Shown here: in pieces, positions 33,453 to 41,530 of the stretch
How positions within the stretch are numbered: position 1 is the stretch's first letter
Layout: each line of letters opens with the position of its first letter
Origin: Belliella baltica DSM 15883
Lineage (GTDB): Bacteria; Bacteroidota; Bacteroidia; Cytophagales; Cyclobacteriaceae
NCBI RefSeq assembly: GCF_000265405.1
Contig: NC_018010.1
Coordinates: 248,001 to 312,000 of the forward strand
DNA: 64,000 bases
Reading direction: 5' to 3'
The notes under the pieces: model-generated
The model's input: the letters and a program-made list of their open reading frames with translations, nothing else
Told to the model about the DNA's origin: nothing
Database searches by the model: none
Made by a program: the position numbers and the translations under genes

Positions 33453-36400
33453 ATGATTAACAAAATCATTTCATTTTCCATCAATAATAAATTTATTATT
33501 GGCTTATTTATAGTGGCATTGGTTGGTACGGGCATTTGGTCTATGGCTACTATAAACTTGGGTTCTGTACCCGACATAACAAACAACCAAGTACAGGTAA
33601 TAACCGTGGCCCCTAACTTGGGGACAGAAGATATAGAACAATTTGTTACCTACCCTGTGGAATTGGCAATGGCAAATCTGCCAGACGTTATCGAACTGCG
33701 TTCGGTGTCCCGTTTTGGTCTTTCGGTGGTTACCATTGTCTTTAAGGATGAGGCTGGAACCTATCTGCCAAGGCAATTGGTACAGGAAAAATTGACCGAA
33801 GTTGCTGGAGAAATCCCTGAAGGTTTCGGCACACCTTTTATGGCACCCATAACAACAGGTCTGGGCGAAATTTTTCAATATACCTTAAAAGTAAAAGAAG
33901 GCTATGAAGACAAATATGACGCAATGGAGCTTCGTACCATCCAAGATTGGATTGTTAAACGCCAAATGGCACTAGTCCCCGGAGTCGTTGAGGTCAATGC
34001 CTTTGGAGGCTATGTAAAACAATACGAAGTTGCCATAAATCCTGATAAACTAAAAAGTTTTGGCATTACAATGAATCAGGTTTTTGAGGCCCTTAAAGTG
34101 AACAATGCCAATACTGGTGGAGCTTATATCGAAAAAAACCACCAAGCCAATTTTATCCGTGGCGAAGGGCTGGCACGAAGTATTGCCGATTTGGAAAACA
34201 CGGTTGTAACCACACAAAATGGAAGCCCGGTTTTAATACGTGATGTCGCGGAAAAAGTAGGCTATGGTAATCAAGTGCGTTATGGTGCGTTTACCCAAGA
34301 TGGACACGAAACTGTTGGTGGACAAATTTTAATGCTGAAAGGCGAAAGCCCAGGCGACGTGATTGAAAATGTGGAAAAGCGTATTGTAGAAATTCAAAAA
34401 TCCCTGCCGGAAGGTGTTTATATTGATGCTTTTTTAAGCCGAAGTGAACTTATTGAGGCAACCACAAGTACCGTTAAAAACAATCTAATAGAAGGAGCCC
34501 TAATCGTCATATTTGTTTTGGTCTTACTTTTGGGAAGCTTCCGTGGTGGCTTGATAGCAGCTTCGATAATCCCTTTATGTCTATTATTTGCATTTATTTT
34601 GATGAAACAATTTGGCATTTGGGCAAATTTAATGTCCTTGGGTGCGATCGATTTTGGAATTATTGTAGATGGAGCGGTGATTATCGTGGAAGGAGCGGTT
34701 TTCCACATTCATCAACGGATGAAAAAATCCACAACCGCCATCAACCAAGCTGAAATGGATGAAATCGCCTATGATTCTTCAAGTAAAATGATGAATTCTG
34801 CCTTCTTCGGTCAACTAATTGTTCTTATAGTTTTTACACCGATTCTTTTTTTGACCGGTGTGGAAGGGAAAATGTTCCGGCCAATGGCATTTACATTTGG
34901 TTTTGCCGTTTTAGGAGCGATTATCCTTTGTCTTACCTACGTGCCAATGATGTCATCATTATTTTTAAAACCTGCTAAAAATCAAAATAGTTGGTTCGCC
35001 AAGTTTGAAAACAAGATTGATAGGTTCAGTGATAAAATTATGGATGTTCTGAATCGTATCTATCTGCCTATATTAAATTTTGCACTTCGCTTTCGGGCAG
35101 GTGTGGTTATAGGCGCGGTTTCCTTGCTTTTGATTTCAGGATTTATTTTCAGCAATATGGGAGCAGAATTTGTCCCTAAATTTGATGAAGGCGATATTGC
35201 ATTTCAAGCATTGATAAAACCGGGGAGCAGTCTTACAGAATCTATTGAGGCTTCAGAGAAACTTCAGAAGTTAATCAATGAGTTTCCGGAAGTAAAAACA
35301 GTAGTTTCTAGGATTGGTGTGGCCGAAATACCGACAGACCCGATGCCTATGGATATTGCCGATAGTTATATTATTCTTGAAAAAGATAAGAGTAAATGGA
35401 CTTCCGCAGATAGTAAAGAAGAACTGATAGAAAAAATACAGGAAAAAATTTCAGTAGTTCCCGGCGTAAATTTCGTGTTTACCCAACCTGTAGAACTTCG
35501 TTTTAATGAATTGCTTACAGGGGTTCGTGAGGACGTGGCAATCAAACTGTACGGAGAAGATTTAGGCGTTTTGGCAGACAAGGTACAGGAAATCGCAGCG
35601 GTCATCAGAACCGTTCCCGGAGCGGCTGACCTCAATGTAGAAGCTACAAGCGGTTTGCCACAAATGACAGTGGTGTATAACCGGGCAAAAATGGCACAAT
35701 ACGGTGTAACCGTTGACAAGCTGAATGATTATGTAAGTGCTTCATTTTCTGGAGAACAGGCAGGAGTCATTTTTGAAGGGGAAAAACGATTCGATGTGGT
35801 CATTCGTTTGGCAGAGGAATATCGACAAGACATCAATAGCTTAAAAAACCTTTTCATAGACCTGCCAAACGGTGCACAAGTACCTTTAAAGGAGGTTGCA
35901 GATATCAGCTATAAGCCAGGTCCGATGCAGATTTCAAGGGACAATACCTCCCGTCGTATTTCGGTAGGGGTCAATGTTCGTGGACGCGATGTAAAATCGA
36001 TGGTCGAGGAAATTCAACAAAAATTGGAAACGGACGTGAAACTGCCACCAGGTTATTTTGTAACCTACGGAGGTTCTTTCGAAAACCTTCAACGTGCTTC
36101 AGACCGATTGATGATTGTAGTCCCAATAGTTCTATTAACAATATTTGTTCTGCTCTACTTTGCTTTGAATTCATTTAAACAAGCTATGATGATCTATATG
36201 GCAGTGCCTTTGGCAGCCATTGGTGGCGTTTTCGTCTTGTTGATTCGTGGAATGCCTTTCAGTATTTCTGCGGGAGTCGGGTTTATCGTGCTCTTCGGAG
36301 TTGCCGTATTAAACGGACTCATACTCATAAACAAATTCAATGAACTAAAAGACAGTGGAATGACAGATATAAAAAAACGTATATACGAAGCTACACATGA

Positions 36401-37868
36401 ACGTTTACGTCCAATTTTATTAACAGCCATTACAACAATTATGGGTTTTATACCCATGGCGGTTTCCACCTCTGGTGGTGCAGAAGTACAGCGCCCCTTG
36501 GCAACAGTAGTCATTGGTGGAATGCTTACGGCAACATTTCTGACCTTGGTGGTTATACCTATTCTTTATTTTTGGCTTGAATCGAGAAAGGAACGAAACA
36601 ATACTGGTGGAGATGTAAGCTACATCAACAAATCCACGAACATTGTAACCGTACTATTGATGGTTGGTGGTTTGATGGCTTCGGGAACTGCTATTGCCCA
36701 AAACACCAGTCCAAATGGCACAATTCCAAAAACCTTGACTGTAGATGAGGCTATTGCGATGGCAAAGCAGAATTATCCATCGCTTAAGGAGAGTCAGGCA
36801 TTTATTGAACGGGAAAAGGCACTAAAGGGAACGAGTTTTGACCTTGGTAGCACTCAAGTTTTCACTGGCAAAGAAGAATATGGAAATAATCTTTCTGGAG
36901 TGCAGACAACCGTTGGTGTGCAACAGGGCAACATTGATTTGCTTTCCGGGTTTTCAAAATCGAAGTTTTACAAAGAGCGTATTGCCTTGGGAGAAAAGTT
37001 TTATGTGGCCAGTGAACAACAATTGGTGCGTAATGTGATGCAGGCGTATGACCAAATTAATTATTACAAGGCACAGTTGCGTTTTGCAGACCAATTGGAC
37101 AGTATTTATGTCAATTTTAAGACTGCTGCCCAACTTCGCTATGATACCGGGGAAACGGGCAAACTGGAATTTATTGCCGCCTCTTCCGAATATCAGCAGA
37201 TTCAAGTCTTAAGGCAACAAGCCTATGATGATATAGAAATCGCAAAAAGGGCATTGAAACAATATTTGGGCATCGAACAAGAAATTGAAACGGTTGGTCA
37301 AACCTATGAACCGATGGATTTTTTGGCCACTTTGGACTCGGCTTCCGTAGACAATAATCCTTTGCTTCAATATGCGTTGCAAAATGCCGAAGTAAGCAAG
37401 GCAAACGTAGGTGTTGAGAAATCACAATTCCTGCCGAAATTCAGTTTATCGTATGGCAGACAGGTTGTGGATGATGTTTCAGGCTTCTACACCTATCAGG
37501 CAGGTATTAGTATTCCGTTGTGGTTTTTTCCCCAGAAGTCAAGGGTAAAGGCGGCCAAGGCAGACGCAATGGTAGCAGAGAATCAGTATTTGGAGCAAAA
37601 GGCTGTTACAGAAAGTCGCGTGTCGCAATTGGCCAAATCCCTTGAAAAAACAAAGAAGATTTTGCAATATTACGAAGAAGGCGCACTATTGTTGGCAGAA
37701 CAACAAATTACCACAGCGCAATTGGCATCCAAGGAAGGCGAAATAGATTATGTCAATTACATCACGATTCTCAACAGTGCCATCCGTATTAAACAAAACC
37801 ATTTACAGTACATCAATCAGTTTAACCAGCAGACCATTGATATGCAATATCAATTGGGCAATTTATAA
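33453..37868 (+). CDS. czcA: CzcA/CusA RND heavy-metal pump fused to a CzcC/TolC-like outer-membrane factor
   Basis: The 1471-residue product is an HME-RND pump (1-1045) with the proton-relay signature 'AIDFGIIVDGAVIIVEGA' in TM4 (about 400), two large periplasmic loops and 12 membrane helices, joined to an outer-membrane efflux protein domain (about 1085-1471, 'LTVDEAIAMAKQNYPSLKESQAF', coiled-coil repeats). Between them lies 'IVTVLLMVGGLMASGTAIAQ', which looks like a signal peptide within the chain. Such fusions are known in Bacteroidota. It would pump divalent cations (Zn, Co, Cd, or Cu/Ag) from the periplasm to the outside together with CzcB. The downstream czcB starts 16 bp after the stop. 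Confidence 0.94.
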   Translation: MINKIISFSINNKFIIGLFIVALVGTGIWSMATINLGSVPDITNNQVQVITVAPNLGTEDIEQFVTYPVELAMANLPDVIELRSVSRFGLSVVTIVFKDEAGTYLPRQLVQEKLTEVAGEIPEGFGTPFMAPITTGLGEIFQYTLKVKEGYEDKYDAMELRTIQDWIVKRQMALVPGVVEVNAFGGYVKQYEVAINPDKLKSFGITMNQVFEALKVNNANTGGAYIEKNHQANFIRGEGLARSIADLENTVVTTQNGSPVLIRDVAEKVGYGNQVRYGAFTQDGHETVGGQILMLKGESPGDVIENVEKRIVEIQKSLPEGVYIDAFLSRSELIEATTSTVKNNLIEGALIVIFVLVLLLGSFRGGLIAASIIPLCLLFAFILMKQFGIWANLMSLGAIDFGIIVDGAVIIVEGAVFHIHQRMKKSTTAINQAEMDEIAYDSSSKMMNSAFFGQLIVLIVFTPILFLTGVEGKMFRPMAFTFGFAVLGAIILCLTYVPMMSSLFLKPAKNQNSWFAKFENKIDRFSDKIMDVLNRIYLPILNFALRFRAGVVIGAVSLLLISGFIFSNMGAEFVPKFDEGDIAFQALIKPGSSLTESIEASEKLQKLINEFPEVKTVVSRIGVAEIPTDPMPMDIADSYIILEKDKSKWTSADSKEELIEKIQEKISVVPGVNFVFTQPVELRFNELLTGVREDVAIKLYGEDLGVLADKVQEIAAVIRTVPGAADLNVEATSGLPQMTVVYNRAKMAQYGVTVDKLNDYVSASFSGEQAGVIFEGEKRFDVVIRLAEEYRQDINSLKNLFIDLPNGAQVPLKEVADISYKPGPMQISRDNTSRRISVGVNVRGRDVKSMVEEIQQKLETDVKLPPGYFVTYGGSFENLQRASDRLMIVVPIVLLTIFVLLYFALNSFKQAMMIYMAVPLAAIGGVFVLLIRGMPFSISAGVGFIVLFGVAVLNGLILINKFNELKDSGMTDIKKRIYEATHERLRPILLTAITTIMGFIPMAVSTSGGAEVQRPLATVVIGGMLTATFLTLVVIPILYFWLESRKERNNTGGDVSYINKSTNIVTVLLMVGGLMASGTAIAQNTSPNGTIPKTLTVDEAIAMAKQNYPSLKESQAFIEREKALKGTSFDLGSTQVFTGKEEYGNNLSGVQTTVGVQQGNIDLLSGFSKSKFYKERIALGEKFYVASEQQLVRNVMQAYDQINYYKAQLRFADQLDSIYVNFKTAAQLRYDTGETGKLEFIAASSEYQQIQVLRQQAYDDIEIAKRALKQYLGIEQEIETVGQTYEPMDFLATLDSASVDNNPLLQYALQNAEVSKANVGVEKSQFLPKFSLSYGRQVVDDVSGFYTYQAGISIPLWFFPQKSRVKAAKADAMVAENQYLEQKAVTESRVSQLAKSLEKTKKILQYYEEGALLLAEQQITTAQLASKEGEIDYVNYITILNSAIRIKQNHLQYINQFNQQTIDMQYQLGNL

Positions 37869-37884
37869 CCTTAAAAAAAGAAAA

Positions 37885-39108
37885 ATGAAGAATATACTAT
37901 TAGTAAGTACCGTATTATTTACACTTATGTTTATGAGTTGTAATGATGCCCAAAAATCTGAACTTGGGCATAATGAAGCCGAAGGGGTATCAAAAACCGA
38001 AGCAGGTGGAGAAGATGCACACGGCGAAGAAGAAGGCGTGGTGGAACTCACAAAGCAACAGGCCGAAACCATAGGTTTGGAAATGAAACCTTTGGAGGAA
38101 CGCAATTTAGGGAACAACATTAAGGTAACAGGAACGGTGGAGCTTTTCCCGCAGGACAAGGCGAACATAAGCCCGTTTATTGGTGGAAATGTGAGTGCCA
38201 TAAAAGTAATACCCGGAGATAACGTAAGCAAAGGTCAAGTGCTGGCATATATAGAACACCCGGATATCATTGCAATGCAACAGGATTATCAGGAAAAAAA
38301 TGATGAACTGGTCTTTTTGAAACAGGATTTTGAACGCAAGCAGACGCTTTATGACAAAGGCGTTTCTTCGGGAAAGGAATTTCAAATGGCTCAATCAAAA
38401 TTTCGTGCTACCACATCCAGCGTCAATGGTTTGCGGTCCCAATTGAGACTGTTGGGAATTAACCCGGACAAAGTGGCGGAAGGACAGATATATTCTGCTG
38501 TTCCCATTACCACAGCCATAAGTGGTTATGTGGATGAAGTAATGATTAGCCTTGGCGATTACGTGGCACAACAATCCAAAATGTTCTCGATAAGCGATAA
38601 TTCAAAAATTTATGTAAACTTCAAAGTCTATGAAAAGGACATAAAGCAAATCCAGAAAGGACAACAGATATATTTTTCCACGGCCTCGCACCCAGATGAA
38701 CTGCTTAAAGCAACTGTTCGATCTATAGGCAAAACTTTCAACACCGACCCAAAAGCTTTGGAAGTTTTGGCAGATATAGAAAACAAGGATAAAAACCTAT
38801 TGCCAGGTATGTACGTGGAAGGGCGAATAGTGCAGGGCGAGAAAAAAGGTTTCGCTATTCCTGAAGCTGCCATCATAAAAGAAGGCGAGCAATCCTTCAT
38901 TTTCATTTTGGATGAAGATGAAGATGAAGAAATGGAAGCGGGCAAAATGAAATTCAAAATGATACCCGTAACGGTTGGTATTACTGATTTAGGTTTTGTT
39001 GAAGTCAATCTTCCTACAGACGTAAAACAGGACGCTAAAGTTGTAACAAAAGGGGCATACACACTTTCATCAGAAATGGTAAAAGGCGAATTGGAACACG
39101 GACACTAA
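37885..39108 (+). CDS. czcB: CzcB-type periplasmic membrane-fusion lipoprotein
   Basis: The 407-residue product (ATG at 37885; homology starts here although the frame is open from 37750) has a lipoprotein signal (LMFMSCND), an acidic/histidine-rich N-terminal stretch ('GGEDAHGEEEGVVEL') and the adaptor fold: lipoyl-like half motifs ('NISPFIGGNVSAIKVIPGDNVSKGQVLAYIEHPDI'), a coiled-coil hairpin (about 145-200) and beta-barrel domain ('TTAISGYVDEVMISLGDYV'). It links the RND pump to the outer-membrane factor. Confidence 0.94.
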   Translation: MKNILLVSTVLFTLMFMSCNDAQKSELGHNEAEGVSKTEAGGEDAHGEEEGVVELTKQQAETIGLEMKPLEERNLGNNIKVTGTVELFPQDKANISPFIGGNVSAIKVIPGDNVSKGQVLAYIEHPDIIAMQQDYQEKNDELVFLKQDFERKQTLYDKGVSSGKEFQMAQSKFRATTSSVNGLRSQLRLLGINPDKVAEGQIYSAVPITTAISGYVDEVMISLGDYVAQQSKMFSISDNSKIYVNFKVYEKDIKQIQKGQQIYFSTASHPDELLKATVRSIGKTFNTDPKALEVLADIENKDKNLLPGMYVEGRIVQGEKKGFAIPEAAIIKEGEQSFIFILDEDEDEEMEAGKMKFKMIPVTVGITDLGFVEVNLPTDVKQDAKVVTKGAYTLSSEMVKGELEHGH

Positions 39109-39211
39109 TAAACTTAAAACTTTTATGCCAGCCTCTAATACTGCATTCGAAGGCTTTGTTATTCTCGGGGGCTTGGTGCAAAGTGTTAAAATGAATTAAA
39201 AACATACAGAT

Positions 39212-39550
39212 ATGAAAGAAATAAAAGCGTTCGTAAAACCGAATAGAATTCAAAAAATAATTGAGGCTCTTACCGACAACGGCTTTAAAAGCATGACCTT
39301 ATCCCAATCGGAAGGCACAGGTGCATTTAAAGCCAAGGGAGCAAAGCCCTCTTTGGACTTTCACGTTACAGATAGCCCTGTGGTTAAATTGGAGCTGGTA
39401 TGCCAAAACGAAGAAGCGCAAGCTGCAATTGAACTAATTATGGAAAATGGAAAAACCAACGAGCCTGGAGACGGGATTATTTATATCTCGAACGTGGAAG
39501 ATGCCTTCCAGATTAAAACGGGGGAATCGCTAAAACTTAATTCTTTTTAA
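39212..39550 (+). CDS. PII-like (GlnB-fold) protein of the metal-efflux cluster
   Basis: The 112-residue protein has the GlnB/PII fold order: 'MKEIKAFVKPNRIQKIIEALTDNGFKSMTLSQSEGTG' (strand-helix-strand and the root of the T-loop), 'VVKLELVCQNEEAQAAIELIMENGKT' and 'PGDGIIYISNVEDAFQIKTGE' as the C-terminal loop. The T-loop is short ('TGAFKAKGAKPSLDF') and lacks the uridylylated Tyr51 of classical PII. This matches the PII-NG subgroup found in heavy-metal exporter operons. It probably senses a nucleotide or metal and regulates the exporter; that role is inferred. Confidence 0.85.
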   Translation: MKEIKAFVKPNRIQKIIEALTDNGFKSMTLSQSEGTGAFKAKGAKPSLDFHVTDSPVVKLELVCQNEEAQAAIELIMENGKTNEPGDGIIYISNVEDAFQIKTGESLKLNSF

Positions 39551-39844
39551 GGAACAGATAAGTTCGTTTAAGGAGAAATCAGCTTTAAGACCTGTCAGCA
39601 TTGAGAAATATTTCTAAAAGTTTTACATGATTGCTTTCAAATAAAACTATGAAAGACCTTCGAGAAAAAGACATAGTACGGCAAGTCGATGATGCCACAA
39701 ACACTGCTAAATAAGTTGTATGTGAACTATACATTGTTTTAAAAAGGACATATGATTTGCTATCTAAGATGAAAACAGCGAAGAAGAATAAACATTTTTT
39801 AACCTTGGTAGAAATAAATCTACATATATCTAATAAATAAAATT

Positions 39845-40189
39845 ATGAAAAATCAAAATCATCAGGCATTAATTCAGAAATTACTGAACTGCGCCTTAGC
39901 TTGTGAAAATTGTGCGGCACAAGGTTTTAAAGAAGCACATGGCGCAATGATGGAAAAATGCATCCCAATGGATATTGACTGCGCAGATATCTGCATGCTT
40001 AGTGCCCGCTTATTGCAAAGAGGGTCAGAAATTTCGCATGAATTTTTGGCTATCTGCGAAAAAGCTTGTCGTATGTGCGCCGAGGAGTGTGGAAAGCATG
40101 ACCATGAACATTGCAAAAAATGTGCTCAGGCTTGCAAAGAATGTGCAGATGCTTGCCATGAGCATCATGGTAATGTTAAAATTGATTAG
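39845..40189 (+). CDS. Four-helix-bundle copper-storage protein (Csp-like, DUF326)
   Basis: The 114-residue protein has 15 cysteines placed every three to four residues along helices ('CALACENCAAQG', 'DCADICML', 'CEKACRMCAEECGKH', 'CKKCAQACKECADACHEHH'). This is the cytosolic Csp3 pattern: a four-helix bundle whose interior cysteines store many Cu(I) ions. No signal peptide is present, so it should be cytoplasmic. It is followed 13 bp later by a strong terminator, so it is a unit of its own. Confidence 0.92.
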   Translation: MKNQNHQALIQKLLNCALACENCAAQGFKEAHGAMMEKCIPMDIDCADICMLSARLLQRGSEISHEFLAICEKACRMCAEECGKHDHEHCKKCAQACKECADACHEHHGNVKID

Positions 40190-40202
40190 GAACTTATAGT
40201 GG

Positions 40203-40222
40203 GTATGCGCAACAGCGCATAC
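40203..40222 (+). terminator. Intrinsic terminator after the copper-storage gene
   Basis: GTATGCGC (40203-40210), loop AACA, GCGCATAC (40215-40222) and then six T. A textbook rho-independent terminator. Confidence 0.9.
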
Positions 40223-40252
40223 TTTTTTATTAAGCGGATAAGAAAAATCACG

Positions 40253-40609
40253 ATGATACAAATATTAGAACAAACTGAAGGCAACGTAATTGCCACGAAA
40301 GCCATTGAAAAATTGGCAACTTCAGATTATAATATCCTTCTTCCTATTTTGACAAACAGGCTTGGGAATTATAACAAGCTTCGGTGGTATTTTGAAATGG
40401 AGAACTTTAAGGGTTGGGAACTGAAAGCATTTTGGCAGGATGCTAAGTTTGACCTTAAACATGCAAATGACTTTGAGAAAATAGCAATGGTTGGCGAAAA
40501 GAAATGGCAGGAATGGATGGCTATTTTTATGAGGCCTTTTACCAATGCAGAGATAAAATATTTTGATTCGGAAGAAAGAGACACAGCATTAGCGTGGATT
40601 AAATCATAA
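40253..40609 (+). CDS. SpoIIAA/STAS-like domain protein (DUF3478 type)
   Basis: The 118-residue protein (ATG at 40253; an upstream in-frame ATG would run through the terminator) resembles STAS/SEC14-like SpoIIAA proteins: 'GNVIATKAIEKLATSDYNILLPILTNRLGNYNKLRWYFEMENFKGWELKAFWQDAKFD', with the helix 'FEKIAMVGEKKWQEWMAIFMRPF' typical of the family. These often bind phospholipids or small ligands. It stands between two metal genes; the connection is unclear. Confidence 0.82.
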   Translation: MIQILEQTEGNVIATKAIEKLATSDYNILLPILTNRLGNYNKLRWYFEMENFKGWELKAFWQDAKFDLKHANDFEKIAMVGEKKWQEWMAIFMRPFTNAEIKYFDSEERDTALAWIKS

Positions 40610-40667
40610 TACTTAAATAAGTTCAAACCACAATTAATCCGTATCTGATACCTAAAAAGCGAAAAAT

Positions 40668-40847
40668 ATGAATCAAGATGCATTTGATGATAACCAGTCA
40701 AATTTAGCGGACTTAAAACCAGCCGTCAAGGAAAAAGCATTGGAAATTGCAGGCAAATTATTAACAGAAAAAAGTATTTCCAAAGAAGATGCTTTAAAAG
40801 AAGGTATTAAACAAGCAGAGGAATGGTTCTTTGATTTAGAAGGATAG
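40668..40847 (+). CDS. Small acidic/helical protein of unknown function
   Basis: The 59-residue frame (MNQDAFDDNQSNLADLKPAV... ending EEWFFDLEG) begins 58 bp after the STAS gene and ends 15 bp before the ZIP-like gene, in the same direction. Its composition (charged, helical, no cysteine) is protein-like. Small proteins of this form are seen next to metal transporters in related genomes, but I know no function. Confidence 0.6.
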   Translation: MNQDAFDDNQSNLADLKPAVKEKALEIAGKLLTEKSISKEDALKEGIKQAEEWFFDLEG

Positions 40848-40862
40848 TAACATTTAAATAAT

Positions 40863-41368
40863 ATGTTGAAATCTATAGAACATTCTTTATTGATTGGCTT
40901 GATACCTCTGGGTTTGGTTTTATTAGGGGGATTAGCTGCGATTTTCTTTCGGCTTAGCAAGGGCGTAGAAAGCACAGTTTTACATTTTGCCGCAGGTGTG
41001 GTGTTTTCTGTTGTAGCCGTTGAATTATTGCCAGATGTTATCCGAATTCATCGCCCCATTCAAATTATTTCAGGCTTTGTTGTAGGTGTGGTTTTGATGC
41101 TGGTTATAAAATCAATCATCAAAAAATTAGCGGCTAAAACTGAACGAACTGAGGAAAATAACTTTCCGGCTACCCTTTTTGTAGGCGTAGCCATTGATAT
41201 TTTCATAGATGGATTGCTGGTGGGTATTGCCTTTTCAGTTGGTAGTAAGGAAGGTTTATTACTTACCCTTGCTATCGGAATTGAGCTATTTTCTCTCGGA
41301 TTAGCCACAGCTACTGCTTTCAGGAAGAAAAGCATCACCAAATTGAAAACGTTCACGTATATAGCGTT
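40863..41368 (+). pseudogene. ZIP-like (ZupT) metal transporter, C-terminus lost
   Basis: The product keeps about five membrane segments with ZIP-like motifs ('HFAAGVVFSVVAVELLPD', 'VGVAIDIFIDGLLVGIAFSVG', 'AIGIELFSLGLATATAF'). The last three transmembrane helices expected for a complete ZIP (about 230-250 residues) are absent. After about 41365 the sequence is instead the end of an isoprenylcysteine-methyltransferase-like gene in another frame, so the frame ends at 41414 with a non-homologous tail. It is probably a non-functional fragment. Confidence 0.75.
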
Positions 41369-41530
41369 ACCGGAATATTTTTCATACTGCCCAATGCAAT
41401 TACATTTTTCCTGATGCTATCCACTTATATTGTTATCCAAATTCAGATAAGATTAGAAGAAGAATTTTTAGAAAAACAACACGGACAAGAATATTTATCC
41501 TATAAACAAACTACTAAAAGATTACTATAA
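41369..41530 (+). pseudogene. C-terminal remnant of an isoprenylcysteine methyltransferase-like gene
   Basis: In a frame different from the ZIP frame, 54 codons read 'TGIFFILPNAITFFLML..' and 'IRLEEEFLEKQHGQEYLSYK' before TAA. The last part is the conserved C-terminal signature of the ICMT/PEMT membrane methyltransferase family (RLEExFLxxxxGxxYxxYK). The stop overlaps the P-type ATPase start (TAATG), which is the normal arrangement in ICMT-ATPase operons. The 5' part has been replaced by the ZIP fragment. Confidence 0.75.

Noticed and set aside
39649-39714. Small 21-codon ORF between the PII-like and copper-storage genes
   Set aside because: Too short, no hydrophobic or metal-binding pattern and no conserved flanks; probably a remnant or chance.
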